NCBI RefSeq assembly: GCF_047785965.1
Contig: NZ_JBLOBF010000004.1
Span: 52,852 to 116,851, forward strand
Direction of reading: 5' to 3'
Source of the DNA: Caldisericum exile_A
GTDB taxonomy: Bacteria > Caldisericota > Caldisericia > Caldisericales > Caldisericaceae
DNA length: 64,000 nt
In this document: positions 17,746 to 26,893 of the stretch, piece by piece
How positions within the stretch are numbered: the first letter of the stretch is position 1
Layout: every line of letters starts with the position of its first letter
Position numbers and translations under genes: made by a program
Notes under the pieces: generated by a model
Told to the model about the DNA's origin: nothing
Databases searched by the model: none
The model's input: only the letters and a program-made list of their open reading frames with translations

Positions 17746-19335
17746 ATGGATAAGAGAAGAATTCTCAGAAGCCAAACAATAAAAGAAGCAGCAATTATCA
17801 CAGCGATTGTGTCCTTGTTAAGTAAAATTGTGGGCTATGTGCGAGATATGCTTACTGCTAAATACTTTGGCACATCCCCACAAATGGATGCCTTTGAGGT
17901 TGCGCTTATTATTCCCAATATGATTTTAGGTATTTTTGCCTCTGGTATGCAAACTATTATTGTAAGAATGTATACCGAGAAAAAAGGACAAGGAAATGAT
18001 AAGGGTAAAATTTTTGTAAGTCAACTCTTCTTCATTTATAGTGTTATCCTATTTTTTATAACACTTCTTCTTGTGATATTTAGTCCTGTATTTGTGAAGA
18101 TAGTTGCATCAGGTTTAACTTCAGATAGATTTGCTTATGCGTCGGCATTCGTTAAAATGCTTGCTGTTTTTGGATTCCTTAACATTATGACAGGTTTCTT
18201 TACAGGAGTTTTTCAGGCAGAAAAACAATTTTTGTATCCTGCTGTTGCAGGTCTTGTTGCTAATTTTGTTATTCCCATTACTCTATTGTTACTTGCACCT
18301 AAAATTGGAATTTACAGTAGAGTTCTTGGTCAAGATCTATTTGGTTTGGTTTACTTTTTCTTACTCTTCTCTTTTTTGTATTTTAGATGGAAGTTTTTCA
18401 GGCAATACGATGTAAAAGAGATTGATTGGGCTGGTTTTAAGGAGTTTACAAATCTTATGATACCCGCAATGGTTGTTTCAGGAATGAGCGTGTTATATCA
18501 GATTGTTGATAAAACTGTTGCATCCTATCTACCATATGGTGCAATTGCCTCTCTTTCATATGCACAAACTGTTTATCTTATACCTTATTCACTTATCGGT
18601 GTTTCACTTACAACTGCAGTTTACCCTACACTTTCATCGCATGTGGTAAGTAAAAATAATGAAGAATATGCACGTCTTTTCAAAAAAGCCTTTTATGTCC
18701 TTGTTTTTATTATGATTCCATTTACGGTTTATTTTTCAGTCTGGGCACGCCCTATAGTAAGAGTTTTATTCGAAAGAGGTGCATTCAACGAATCTTCAGC
18801 GCTGTTAACAACTTCAAACGTTCTTATGTACTCTTTAGGACTCTTGGGTATTACCCTTGCGGATTTGTTTAGGAGGGCATTCTTTACTTATAAAGATACA
18901 AAAACTCCAATGTTTATAAGTTGGGTTAGCGTTGGCTTAAACCTTGTGTTAGACATAGTACTTGCAAAGATAATGGGAGCTCCTGGTATTGCTCTTGCAA
19001 CAACTATTGTAACCTATATTTCCCTTGTGCAATACATCCTTTATAGCATAAATAGGCATTATTTCGATTCAAAATATTTAAGGAATCTTCTTTTAGAACT
19101 CTTTAAAGCGTTTTTTGTTGGTGCACTTATGGCAATCCTTGCGTATCTATCTTTGAGATTTATTCCGATAAAGGCACACGCTTTAACTGTATTTTTGAGA
19201 AGTATTGGGTTAGGTATAATCTTATTTATAATTTATGTTGGGATTGGTAAACTTGTAAGAAGTGAGATTTTTGATATTGCGTTTTCTTATGCTTTTGGTT
19301 TTTTAAAAACTACACTTAAAAGATTTAGGAGGTAA
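17746..19335 (+). CDS. murJ: Lipid II flippase MurJ (first copy)
   Basis: This MOP-superfamily exporter moves undecaprenyl-linked peptidoglycan precursor across the inner membrane. It has 529 residues and about 14 membrane helices, with KIVGYVRDMLTAKYFGTSPQMDAFEVA (the MviN signature region), PAVAGLVANFVIP, and VRVLFERGAFNESSALLT. Because it follows glycosyltransferases and a polymerase, it could instead flip another lipid-linked glycan. A second MurJ-type gene lies at 24214-25755. Confidence 0.92.
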   Translation: MDKRRILRSQTIKEAAIITAIVSLLSKIVGYVRDMLTAKYFGTSPQMDAFEVALIIPNMILGIFASGMQTIIVRMYTEKKGQGNDKGKIFVSQLFFIYSVILFFITLLLVIFSPVFVKIVASGLTSDRFAYASAFVKMLAVFGFLNIMTGFFTGVFQAEKQFLYPAVAGLVANFVIPITLLLLAPKIGIYSRVLGQDLFGLVYFFLLFSFLYFRWKFFRQYDVKEIDWAGFKEFTNLMIPAMVVSGMSVLYQIVDKTVASYLPYGAIASLSYAQTVYLIPYSLIGVSLTTAVYPTLSSHVVSKNNEEYARLFKKAFYVLVFIMIPFTVYFSVWARPIVRVLFERGAFNESSALLTTSNVLMYSLGLLGITLADLFRRAFFTYKDTKTPMFISWVSVGLNLVLDIVLAKIMGAPGIALATTIVTYISLVQYILYSINRHYFDSKYLRNLLLELFKAFFVGALMAILAYLSLRFIPIKAHALTVFLRSIGLGIILFIIYVGIGKLVRSEIFDIAFSYAFGFLKTTLKRFRR

Positions 19336-19337
19336 TT

Positions 19338-19778
19338 ATGAAAATAGCAATTGGTTCAGACCATGCAGGTTTTAGATTAAAAGAAATTATAAAAAATTTT
19401 TTAAAAACAAAGGGAGTTGACGTCGAAGATTTCGGAACTTATACAGAGGAAAGCGTTGATTACCCTGACTATGCCTTTAAAGTTGGAGAAGCAGTTTCAA
19501 AAGGCGATTTTGATTTTGGTATTCTTATCTGTGGAACAGGCGTAGGTATGAGTATATCTGCAAACAAGGTAAAGGGAATAAGAGCTTCACTTTGCAATGA
19601 CCTTTATACAGCTCATGCATCACGTGAACATAATAATGCAAATATCCTCTGTATGGGTGGACGTGTTGTGGGAGATGAAGTTGCAAAAGAAATTGTTGAT
19701 GTTTGGCTAAGCTCAAAATTTGAGGGCGGCAGACACGAACGAAGGATAAATAAGATTAGAGATTATGAAAACTCGTAA
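19338..19778 (+). CDS. rpiB: Ribose-5-phosphate isomerase B
   Basis: RpiB interconverts ribose-5-phosphate and ribulose-5-phosphate. The 146-residue protein has IGSDHAGFRLKE, the phosphate-binding and catalytic ILICGTGVGMSISANKVKGIRA with the active-site cysteine, and HASREHNNANILCMGGRVVG. It starts 2 bp after murJ with AGGAGGT, and overlaps cmk by 14 bp. RpiB/LacAB proteins are hard to separate from allose-phosphate isomerases by sequence. Confidence 0.94.
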   Translation: MKIAIGSDHAGFRLKEIIKNFLKTKGVDVEDFGTYTEESVDYPDYAFKVGEAVSKGDFDFGILICGTGVGMSISANKVKGIRASLCNDLYTAHASREHNNANILCMGGRVVGDEVAKEIVDVWLSSKFEGGRHERRINKIRDYENS

Positions 19779-20457
19779 AATCGCAATTGATGGAGTTGCC
19801 TCTTCTGGTAAGTCAACCGTTGGGAGAATCCTTGCAGAACGCCTAAATTACGAATTTATTGATAGTGGTCTTCTTTATAGGCTTGCAACTCTTAACGCCG
19901 TTCTGAAGGGCCTTAAAAAAGAGGAATATCCTTTGGCAGTATCAGATTTTAACGTGGATATAAAAGAGGGAAAAATTTTTCTTAATGGAAATGAAGTTTC
20001 TCTTTCAAAATTGAGAGATAAAAGTATAGATGTACTTGTTTCTCCTGTATCCGAAGATCCGGCAGTACGTGAAGTAATAACTAAAGAACTTCAAAGAATT
20101 GCTGATAAGAGTAATGTTGTCATGGTTGGGCGCGATATTGGAACTGTAGTGCTACCAAATGCATTTTTAAAAATATTTCTTACAGCAACACTGGAAGAGC
20201 GTGCCTCGAGACGTTTTAAAGAACTTATTCTTAAAGGTGTAGACACAACATATCAAGAGGTTTATGAAAATTTGAAGATGCGTGATATTATCGATTCCTC
20301 AAGAAGTGTTGCCCCATTAACTGTGCCTGAAGATGCCTATGTAATTGATACGACAAATTTAACGATTGATGAAGTGATTACTTTAATAATGGAGTTTATA
20401 AAGGGTAAGGAATATGCTTTACGGAATTCTCAAAATTATAGCGATTCTCTATTTTAA
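19765..20457 (+). CDS. cmk: Cytidylate kinase
   Basis: Cmk phosphorylates CMP and dCMP with ATP. The 230-residue protein begins KIAIDGVASSGKSTVGRILAER (P-loop), then FIDSGLLYRLAT, MVGRDIGTVVLPNAFLKIFLTAT, and RDIIDSSRSVAPLTVPEDA. Length and motifs are typical. It overlaps rpiB (14 bp) and plsC (44 bp). The cmk-plsC-ispH order is common in Firmicutes and relatives. Confidence 0.95.
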   Translation: MKTRKIAIDGVASSGKSTVGRILAERLNYEFIDSGLLYRLATLNAVLKGLKKEEYPLAVSDFNVDIKEGKIFLNGNEVSLSKLRDKSIDVLVSPVSEDPAVREVITKELQRIADKSNVVMVGRDIGTVVLPNAFLKIFLTATLEERASRRFKELILKGVDTTYQEVYENLKMRDIIDSSRSVAPLTVPEDAYVIDTTNLTIDEVITLIMEFIKGKEYALRNSQNYSDSLF

Positions 20458-21022
20458 AATATTTTATAACTTTAAAGTATTAGGAGTAGAACATTTACCA
20501 AAGGATAGTGGATATATTGTCTCTCCAAATCATACACATTGGCTTGACATTCCTCTTATTGGTGCTGCCTTACCAAAAAGGATGTATTCATTTGCAAAGA
20601 AAGAGCTTTTTGAAACCAAAATTTTTGTGCAAATTTTAAAATCACTTGGTGGTATTCCTGTAAATCGTGAAAAACCAGAATTATCTTCGATAAGGCTTTC
20701 ATTAGAAGTACTTAAAAAAGGCTATCCATTGCTTCTTTTCCCAGAGGGGACAAGGTCTAAAACAGGAGAGCTTCTCAAAGGAAAAAGAGGTGCAGTTTAT
20801 TTCTCAACTATTGCAAAAGTTCCTATAGTGCCTGCTTCCATTGTGGGGCTTGGAAGAAGGTTTATCCATGTAAAGCGGACAAAACTTGCCGTATATTTTG
20901 GAGAACCTATAAAACCTTACGAAATATTTAATCCCAATGATGAGGATTATTACGAAAAGGCGACAGATTATCTTATGGAGAAAATTCAGGAATGCATAAT
21001 AAAGGCAGAAGAACTATCATAG
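20414..21022 (+). CDS. plsC: 1-acyl-glycerol-3-phosphate acyltransferase
   Basis: PlsC adds the second acyl chain to make phosphatidic acid. The 202 residues show the catalytic NHTHWLDIPLIG (HX4D form), GGIPVNREKP, LFPEGTRSKTGELLKGKRGA and VPIVPASIVGL. There is a short N-terminal hydrophobic segment. ATG 20414 is the first ATG in frame and lies inside cmk. Confidence 0.92.
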   Translation: MLYGILKIIAILYFKIFYNFKVLGVEHLPKDSGYIVSPNHTHWLDIPLIGAALPKRMYSFAKKELFETKIFVQILKSLGGIPVNREKPELSSIRLSLEVLKKGYPLLLFPEGTRSKTGELLKGKRGAVYFSTIAKVPIVPASIVGLGRRFIHVKRTKLAVYFGEPIKPYEIFNPNDEDYYEKATDYLMEKIQECIIKAEELS

Positions 21023-21846
21023 TTGCAAAGTCGGTTGGTTTTTGTTCAGGTGTTGAGCGTGCAGTTAGCATTGTCGAAAACTTAACAAGACAATCAAAAG
21101 GCATTTTTACTGTAGACTCAATTCTCCATAATGAAAGAGAAATGGCACGTCTTAAGGCGCTAGGGGTGAAAGTAGCAAAGCCAAATGATTCAGGTGAATT
21201 TGTCGTTCTCCCAGCACATGGCGCAACAGATGAAGAAGTAGGAAATTTAAAGAAAAGATTTGAGAAAATTATCGATGTAACATGTCCCTTTGTTATAAGG
21301 ACTATTAATATTATTAAGAAGCTTAAAAGTGAAGATTATAAAATTGTTGTTGTTGGTGAAAAAGGACATAGAGAAACAAAAGTACTTAAGGAAACCGCAG
21401 GAGAAAATCTTTTTGCTGTAATTTCGGATTTACACGAACTTAATCAATTTGAAAATGAACACTTACCAAAAATTGCCCTTGTATCCCAATCAACTGTTTC
21501 AAGATTCCTTGTGTTTAATGTCTCTCAATTTTTCCTAAAGCACTCTTTTGAATTTAGGTTCTTTGATACAATTTGCCCCGAAACAGTTAATAGGCAACAA
21601 GAAACAGAAGCTTTAGCACAATCAGTTGATTGCGTTATTGTAGTTGGTGGCAAACACTCTGCAAATACAAACAGGCTTTATGAAATTGCAATAAGGATAA
21701 ATAAAAATACTTTCTTTGTAGAAGACGCAGAGGAATTAAAAAAATACGAGTTATCCAAATGCCTGAAAATTGGCATCGTTTCTGGTACATCAACGCCTGA
21801 ATACATTATAAAGGAAATTGTAGAATTTCTTGAAGATCTTCCTTAG
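20992..21846 (+). CDS. ispH: 4-hydroxy-3-methylbut-2-enyl diphosphate reductase
   Basis: IspH is the last enzyme of the MEP isoprenoid pathway, with a [4Fe-4S] cluster. The three cluster cysteines are seen in VGFCSGVERAV (Cys18), DVTCPFV and TICPETVNRQQE. Other motifs are LPAHGATDEEV, GEKGHRETK and SGTSTPEYII. The 284-residue length is normal. ATG 20992 lies within plsC (31-bp overlap). It is the last gene of the long plus-strand run that begins at gcvH. Confidence 0.95.
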   Translation: MHNKGRRTIIVAKSVGFCSGVERAVSIVENLTRQSKGIFTVDSILHNEREMARLKALGVKVAKPNDSGEFVVLPAHGATDEEVGNLKKRFEKIIDVTCPFVIRTINIIKKLKSEDYKIVVVGEKGHRETKVLKETAGENLFAVISDLHELNQFENEHLPKIALVSQSTVSRFLVFNVSQFFLKHSFEFRFFDTICPETVNRQQETEALAQSVDCVIVVGGKHSANTNRLYEIAIRINKNTFFVEDAEELKKYELSKCLKIGIVSGTSTPEYIIKEIVEFLEDLP

Positions 21847-21849
21847 GAT

Positions 21850-22296
21850 TTATGTTCTTGGAAGCTTCTTAAGCGTTTTTTCAATCTCGTTTATAGCAAC
21901 AAGCGGGTCTTCAATATTTAATACTGCATTTTCAAAGGGGCATAATCCTGTTTTGTCACGATTTATGATATAGTCCGTTAATGTGCCAAATTCAAAATTA
22001 ATTTTGTATCTTTCAAGAATCTCTTTACCACTTTTACTTAAAACATGTGCATAAATATAATGGGGTTTTAACAATACTGTAAGCATTGCTCCTGCTTTAC
22101 CGACTATTCTATCCCCTATGTATAAGTTTTTTAAATTATCAACTTTGTTGAGGTTTTCTTTTACAAAGTTAAATATAGGAGAAATCCCTGACTTTGCATC
22201 CGAGTATATAAGTTCATTTTCCTCGAAAATAGCAAGATTAAGTTTTGCCTCAATAATTGCCTTTTTAACAAGGTTTTGAGGAGAGCAATTTTTCAT
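21850..22296 (-). CDS. DUF1893 domain protein
   Basis: The 148-residue protein carries LYIGDRIVGKAGAMLTVL, IYAHVLSKSGKEILERYKI and a C-terminal NRDKTGLCPFENAVLNIEDP. This set matches DUF1893, a small cytosolic family of unknown role with a deaminase-like fold suggested for relatives. Its ATG overlaps by a few bases the end of the upstream oxidoreductase gene, so the two form an operon. Function unknown. Confidence 0.8.
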   Translation of the reverse strand: MKNCSPQNLVKKAIIEAKLNLAIFEENELIYSDAKSGISPIFNFVKENLNKVDNLKNLYIGDRIVGKAGAMLTVLLKPHYIYAHVLSKSGKEILERYKINFEFGTLTDYIINRDKTGLCPFENAVLNIEDPLVAINEIEKTLKKLPRT

Positions 22297-23447
22297 TTAT
22301 GCACCAGTAGTAAATTCCCTATGCACTTTCTTAAGAAGTTGTATAATTGGAAGACCTTGTGGACATTGCGCTTCACAATTCCCACATTCGATACACTCTG
22401 TTGCCTTAACTTTCTCAAATGAATATCTTTTTTCGCTCGTTCCATATTTTGAAAAAGATAGCCTTTATTGTATATGTCAAAGATACCAGGTATGTTAATT
22501 CCTACTGTACAAGGTTGACAGTATCCACACCCCGTGCATCCAATTGGACGCAATTCACTTATTAAATTTGCAGCTTTTTTATATGCCTCAAGTTCTGAAT
22601 CTGTAAGCATTCCGATATAGGCTCTTTTTGCATATTCGATATTTTCTTTTACTTGTTCCATCGTGCTCATTCCACTTAGAACAAGTGAGACTTCTTGCAT
22701 ATTCCACAAAAAGTCAAAACCCCATTCAACAATTGGGCGATTAGGATTAACGCTTTTAAAAACTTCCTCAACTCTTGGTGGTAGGTTTGCAAGTTCGCCA
22801 CCTCTTAAAGGCTCCATTATAATTACTGCAAGTCCTTTTTCGTGTGCATATTTCAATCCTTTTAGCCCCGCTTGGTATTCTGTATCAAGGTAGTTTAACT
22901 GAATTTGAGCAAAAGTCCAGTTTGGATAATAATCAACAATACTTTTAAAGACTGGAAATTCGTCGTGGAATGAAAATCCGAGATACTTAATATACCCTTC
23001 TTTTATTTTCTTCTCTGCCCACGATACTGCTTCTACCTCAACCATTTTTTGGAAAAGTCCTTTATCAAGCGTGTGAAGTAAATAAAAATCAATATAATCC
23101 GTTTGAAGTTTCTTTAGTTGTTCGAAGAGATATTTATCGAGATCGCTTTTTTCGTTTATAAGCCAAGTTGGGAGTTTTGTTGCAATGTTTGTCTTTTTTC
23201 TGTAGCCGTCTTTTAATGCAAGTCCAACTACAATTTCTGAATTACCACCATGATATGGATAAGCCGTATCCACGTAATTAAGTCCGTTATCGATTGCAAA
23301 GCGAATCATTTTTATTGCTTCGTCTGTATTTATTTTCGAGTTATCTCCTCCAATCGTGGGTAGTCTCATTGTACCAAATCCAAGAGGGAATAAGTATTCT
23401 TCGGTTTTCCCAAATTTTCTTAGAGACATTTTGCCACCTTCTTTCAA
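22297..23447 (-). pseudogene. Aldo/keto reductase with C-terminal 2x[4Fe-4S] ferredoxin domain, frameshifted
   Basis: The N-terminal barrel is intact: RKFGKTEEYLFPLGFGTMRLP, YVDTAYPYHGGNSE, DYIDFYLLHTLD, and a first cluster motif CTGCGYCQPC followed by IPGIFDIYN. About residue 340 the annotated frame turns into unrelated sequence (IHLRKLRQQSVSNV). In the -1 frame the same DNA reads YSFEKVKATECIECGNCEAQ and then CPQGLPIIQLLKKVH, exactly the expected second cluster, ending at a TAA at 22297-22299. The shift lies at six As (minus strand; Ts at 22428-22433). It is a one-base loss in a homopolymer, a sequencing error, or -1 slippage. The unshifted frame would stop at 22293. Confidence 0.8.
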
Positions 23448-23501
23448 AATTGTTTTCTAATTATACAATAATATTGCAATTATTTAAACAAGGAGGTAAA
23501 A

Positions 23502-23858
23502 ATGGCAGAGTACAAAAGATTTGTTATGGAGTTTGGATTTGGTGTTGATTCCCACGGGCAGGATCCAACGAATGCATGCATCAAGGCAGTTAAAGATGCA
23601 ATCTCTCGAGTGTATATTATCGGTCTTCTTGAATTGAATATAAAGGATTTTAAAATTGATGCACTTCTTGGTGTACCTTATCCAGAAAATGTTGATATGA
23701 ATCGCCTTATGGAAGCGTTTCCCATCAAAAAGAATCTATCCATAAAGGTTATAAAGGGTGGTCTAATAGATTATGGTGCGATTATGGAGGAGTTTAACGA
23801 TAAAAATACTGAAATTATTATGGCAGTTGCAAGCATTACGGTGAGTGTTAAGATTTAA
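23502..23858 (+). CDS. Lin0512-family protein
   Basis: The 118-residue protein begins KRFVMEFGFGVDSHGQDPTNACIKAVKDAI and continues with LLGVPYPENVDMNRL. This matches the small uncharacterised Lin0512 family. The strong AAGGAGGT site precedes the ATG. The family is predicted to be soluble; its function is unknown. The 3' end overlaps the convergent membrane-protein gene by 4 bp. Confidence 0.75.
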   Translation: MAEYKRFVMEFGFGVDSHGQDPTNACIKAVKDAISRVYIIGLLELNIKDFKIDALLGVPYPENVDMNRLMEAFPIKKNLSIKVIKGGLIDYGAIMEEFNDKNTEIIMAVASITVSVKI

Positions 23859-24178
23859 ATTTTAACTTCTTTTGCAAGATCGTAAATTATTGGGAATTCA
23901 ATAAAACCACCCGTAAGAGCAACCAAAAACCCGATAAACGAAGCTATTAGGCAAAGGATAAGAATAATGCTACCTAAAATTTTTCCAAAAATTGGAAAGT
24001 AGTAAATTGTCGAGCCCATTATTTCCAAAAGGAAAAGTATAAAACCCTGTTTTGCGTGTTCTTTAACAAAAGGACTATCTTTTACAAGCAAAAGAGGAAG
24101 GATAAAAAGTATTGAAACATAACTAATGCATGCAACATATCTATTTTTATTTATGTCTTCTATATCAAACTTTTCCAC
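23855..24178 (-). CDS. Small DUF4870-like membrane protein
   Basis: The 107-residue protein has a short N-terminal polar part, then a membrane segment (ACISYVSILFILPLLLV), the polar stretch FVKEHAKQGFILFLLE, and two further helices. The HAKQG box between helices is typical of DUF4870/TM2-like small membrane proteins. No function is known. Confidence 0.7.
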   Translation of the reverse strand: MEKFDIEDINKNRYVACISYVSILFILPLLLVKDSPFVKEHAKQGFILFLLEIMGSTIYYFPIFGKILGSIILILCLIASFIGFLVALTGGFIEFPIIYDLAKEVKI

Positions 24179-24213
24179 ACTTTATTTTACCAAAAACTTT
24201 ACTTTTACTAAAT

Positions 24214-25755
24214 CTATTTGTTGAAGATTTTTATGATTGTATCAAGTTCTTCAACTTTAAAAATTTTTAGCAAAATAAAATACGAAATAATAAAGACTAC
24301 CGCGCTTATGGTAAATGATACAAGTATATTTAGTGTTTTTGCATTTCCGATAAATCTTATTGCAATGTTATAAATAAAATACATTAAAATTACGCTTACT
24401 AAACTTGGAACAGTAATCTTCAAAACTGAGATGAAAAATTCCCCAAGTTTTATATGTGTTTTAATCTCAAGTGCAATCAAAAATGCAATTGTTTCTATAA
24501 TAATCCCTATGCTTATTGCAAAAGGTATTCCAGCGTGTCCAAATACTTTAACAAGAGGATAAAAAAGTAGAATGTTAATTACCGCAATAACAACTGAAAC
24601 AAGAAGTACAAGATACATCTCTTTCAGGGCATAAAGTACTCTCATCGCAAGGGTTGTAATCATAAGGGCAAAAATACCTATTGAGAAATACTTAAATGCA
24701 AGCGTTGTAAGAATAACTGCTTCTTCGTTAAAAGCGCCACGCTTAAAAACAATTTGTACAATAGGATTTGCAAACGCAAAAGATACAACTGTTATCGGTA
24801 TGCCAAGAATAAGTGCAAATTCAGCGCTTCTTCTAAAAATTTGTGATAACCGATCAAAATTACCGGTGATAGCAGCCTCAGATAAAAAAGGATAATAGGC
24901 AGTTGCAATTGGTACAGTAAGTAAACTTACCCAGAGTTGTCTTAATTTGTTTGCGTATTGAATGGATGCAATACTTCCCTCAGAAAGGGTTGAAGCGATC
25001 CTATTTGAAAGGAGCGTTACAAAATAATTTGTTAGTTGTAAAAGAATTAAAGGTAAGGATAAAACAAAAAGGCGACTTAAAAGGTTTCTGCTTACCGAGA
25101 AATACATACCAAATTTCAAGTTTAGATACTTTTTGGAGTAATATGCCATTACAAGAAATTGTAAGAGAAGCCCAATATTCATTCCTATTACGTATGAATA
25201 AATTCCAAATGTTTTATGAAAGAATACAAGACCAAAAATTGTGAACAAATTTGCAAGAAGTGGTGTAAATGCTGTTATAAAAAAGTGTTTCTTTGACTGG
25301 GCAACACCAAAAAGAAATCCAACAATTGCCCACAAAAAAGCAGATATTGAAACAAAATCTATGAGTTTTCCCATTATATTACGCAGAGTTTCATCCTTGA
25401 ATCCCGGTGCAAGAATATTTACAAGCGCATTCGAAGAAACCATAAGAACTATTGCTAAAATTAAAAATATAATAAATAGTAAATTGAAAAGTGCACTTAA
25501 GTCTTTTTCAGCCTTTACTCTATCATTTGCAATTTCCTCAAGAAAAAGCGGAATGAAAGATACAACAATTGCAGAGGTCATCAAGTTTTGAAAAATTGAA
25601 TTAATAGGTAACGTTGCAGATAACGCATCAACACTTTTAGAAACACCAAAATAGTTACTGAGGAAAAGGTCTCTTACAAATCCCAAAAGTTTACTTATCA
25701 CATTTGAAAGAGCAAATAAAATCGAGGCAATCTCTGGTGTTTGTGTTCTCTTCAT
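24214..25755 (-). CDS. MurJ-family lipid flippase (second copy)
   Basis: This MOP-family protein of about 513 residues has LGFVRDLFLSNYFGVSKSVDALSA, PLLANLFTIFGLVFF, and VQIVFKRGAFNEEAVILT in the positions seen in the first MurJ. The two share the family pattern but are clearly diverged, so this is an old paralogue and not a recent copy. The frame is open from GTG 25770, but ATG 25755 lies 7 bp after a TATAAT (25767-25762) and has no Shine-Dalgarno site, which suggests a leaderless message. It may serve a different lipid-linked substrate. Confidence 0.88.
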   Translation of the reverse strand: MKRTQTPEIASILFALSNVISKLLGFVRDLFLSNYFGVSKSVDALSATLPINSIFQNLMTSAIVVSFIPLFLEEIANDRVKAEKDLSALFNLLFIIFLILAIVLMVSSNALVNILAPGFKDETLRNIMGKLIDFVSISAFLWAIVGFLFGVAQSKKHFFITAFTPLLANLFTIFGLVFFHKTFGIYSYVIGMNIGLLLQFLVMAYYSKKYLNLKFGMYFSVSRNLLSRLFVLSLPLILLQLTNYFVTLLSNRIASTLSEGSIASIQYANKLRQLWVSLLTVPIATAYYPFLSEAAITGNFDRLSQIFRRSAEFALILGIPITVVSFAFANPIVQIVFKRGAFNEEAVILTTLAFKYFSIGIFALMITTLAMRVLYALKEMYLVLLVSVVIAVINILLFYPLVKVFGHAGIPFAISIGIIIETIAFLIALEIKTHIKLGEFFISVLKITVPSLVSVILMYFIYNIAIRFIGNAKTLNILVSFTISAVVFIISYFILLKIFKVEELDTIIKIFNK

Positions 25756-25770
25756 AATGTAATTATACAC

Positions 25771-26026
25771 AAAAACTAACTTTCTGATTCAGATTTTAAA
25801 GAATTTTCATATGGAGGGATTGAGATATTATACTTTTCGATCTTAATAGGGTTTCTTTAGCAGGATATGTAATTCTATAACACATAGCCTTCCGCAAATT
25901 TTCTACTATTTCCACTAAAAATGTAAGACGATATACAAGTCTATAACTTAATAAACTTATTTTTTTAAGTAAGGCATTCCTGAATATATCTAAAGGCGTA
26001 AAGACTTATAGAAGGTATTGCAAAAA
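25771..26026. other. Gene-free gap between murJ paralogue and cdaA
   Basis: These 256 bases separate divergent genes. I see no ORF with a ribosome site, no strong hairpin terminator and no riboswitch consensus. The part next to cdaA has GAAGG at 26011-26015. An AT-rich stretch with several TATA-like words could hold promoters for both strands. Confidence 0.4.
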
Positions 26027-26893
26027 ATGCATTTTATGAGAAAATATGTTGATATGAATTTGTTGATTAATACTTTTAGAGACATAAGTGCAATGACAAT
26101 TATTCTCAATGTTGTGGATATACTCATTGTGAGTCTTATCTTTTATGTTATTCTAAGAGCTATTCAAAACACAAGAACACTTCAACTTGCAGAGGGTATA
26201 GCGTTATATTTTGTAGGAGTATTTTTGGTTTCGTATCTTTCGGACAAGATTGGATTAACGACTCTTCATTTTCTTGCAAGTAATTTAATCACTTACTCTT
26301 TTATGTTTCTCCCTTATCTTTTGGTTGTTGTATTTCAGCCTGAGTTGAGGAAATGGTTCACAGGTTTAGGTAAAAATATTAAACTTCAAGAATCTCTTGA
26401 AGGAGAAGAGGATTATAGAACCGTTGTTGAAGAAATTGTAAAAAGCGTTAATACAATGTCCTTAAATAAGATTGGGGCACTCATTGTTGTAGAAAGGGAA
26501 GTTCCTCTTTCTGAATATATGGAGACAGGAGTTGAGATCGGGGCAAAGGTCAAAGCAGAAACTCTTATCACAATATTTTTTCCAAATTCTCCTCTTCATG
26601 ATGGAGCAACAATTATAAGAGGCGATAAGATTGCAGCAGCTCGGTGTGTGCTTCCTCTTTCTATGGATAAGGAGCTTGAAAAAGAAGATATAGGCACAAG
26701 GCATAGGGCAGCTTGTGGGATAACAGAGGAAAGTGATGCTGTTGCCATTGTTGTGTCTGAAGAGACTGGTATAATTTCTCTTGCAGTGCGTGGAAAACTA
26801 ACTCGTTATCTTAGCCCACTTGAACTAAGAGGGATGCTTTTAGTTATGATAAGGCCGGTTTTAAAAGTAAAGGATAAGGTGAAAAAAGGATGA
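26027..26893 (+). CDS. cdaA: Diadenylate cyclase CdaA
   Basis: CdaA makes c-di-AMP from two ATP. It has three N-terminal membrane helices (from about IILNVVDILIVSLIFYVIL), a FQPELRKWF linker, and a DisA_N domain with PNSPLHDGATIIRGDKI (the DGA motif) and DIGTRHRAACGITEESDAV (the RHR motif). The frame opens at TTG 26018; ATG 26027 with GAAGG upstream is my choice, and ATG 26036 or 26054 are possible. It overlaps the YbbR gene by 4 bp, the usual cdaA-cdaR pairing. Confidence 0.94.
   Translation: MHFMRKYVDMNLLINTFRDISAMTIILNVVDILIVSLIFYVILRAIQNTRTLQLAEGIALYFVGVFLVSYLSDKIGLTTLHFLASNLITYSFMFLPYLLVVVFQPELRKWFTGLGKNIKLQESLEGEEDYRTVVEEIVKSVNTMSLNKIGALIVVEREVPLSEYMETGVEIGAKVKAETLITIFFPNSPLHDGATIIRGDKIAAARCVLPLSMDKELEKEDIGTRHRAACGITEESDAVAIVVSEETGIISLAVRGKLTRYLSPLELRGMLLVMIRPVLKVKDKVKKG

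Noticed and set aside
26018..26026. TTG 26018 as the cdaA start
   Set aside because: It would put the start only 2 bp after GAAGG. ATG 26027 has a more usual distance, so it was preferred, with low certainty.
25771..26026. Riboswitch before cdaA
   Set aside because: No clear hairpin set or conserved core was found; only AT-rich sequence.
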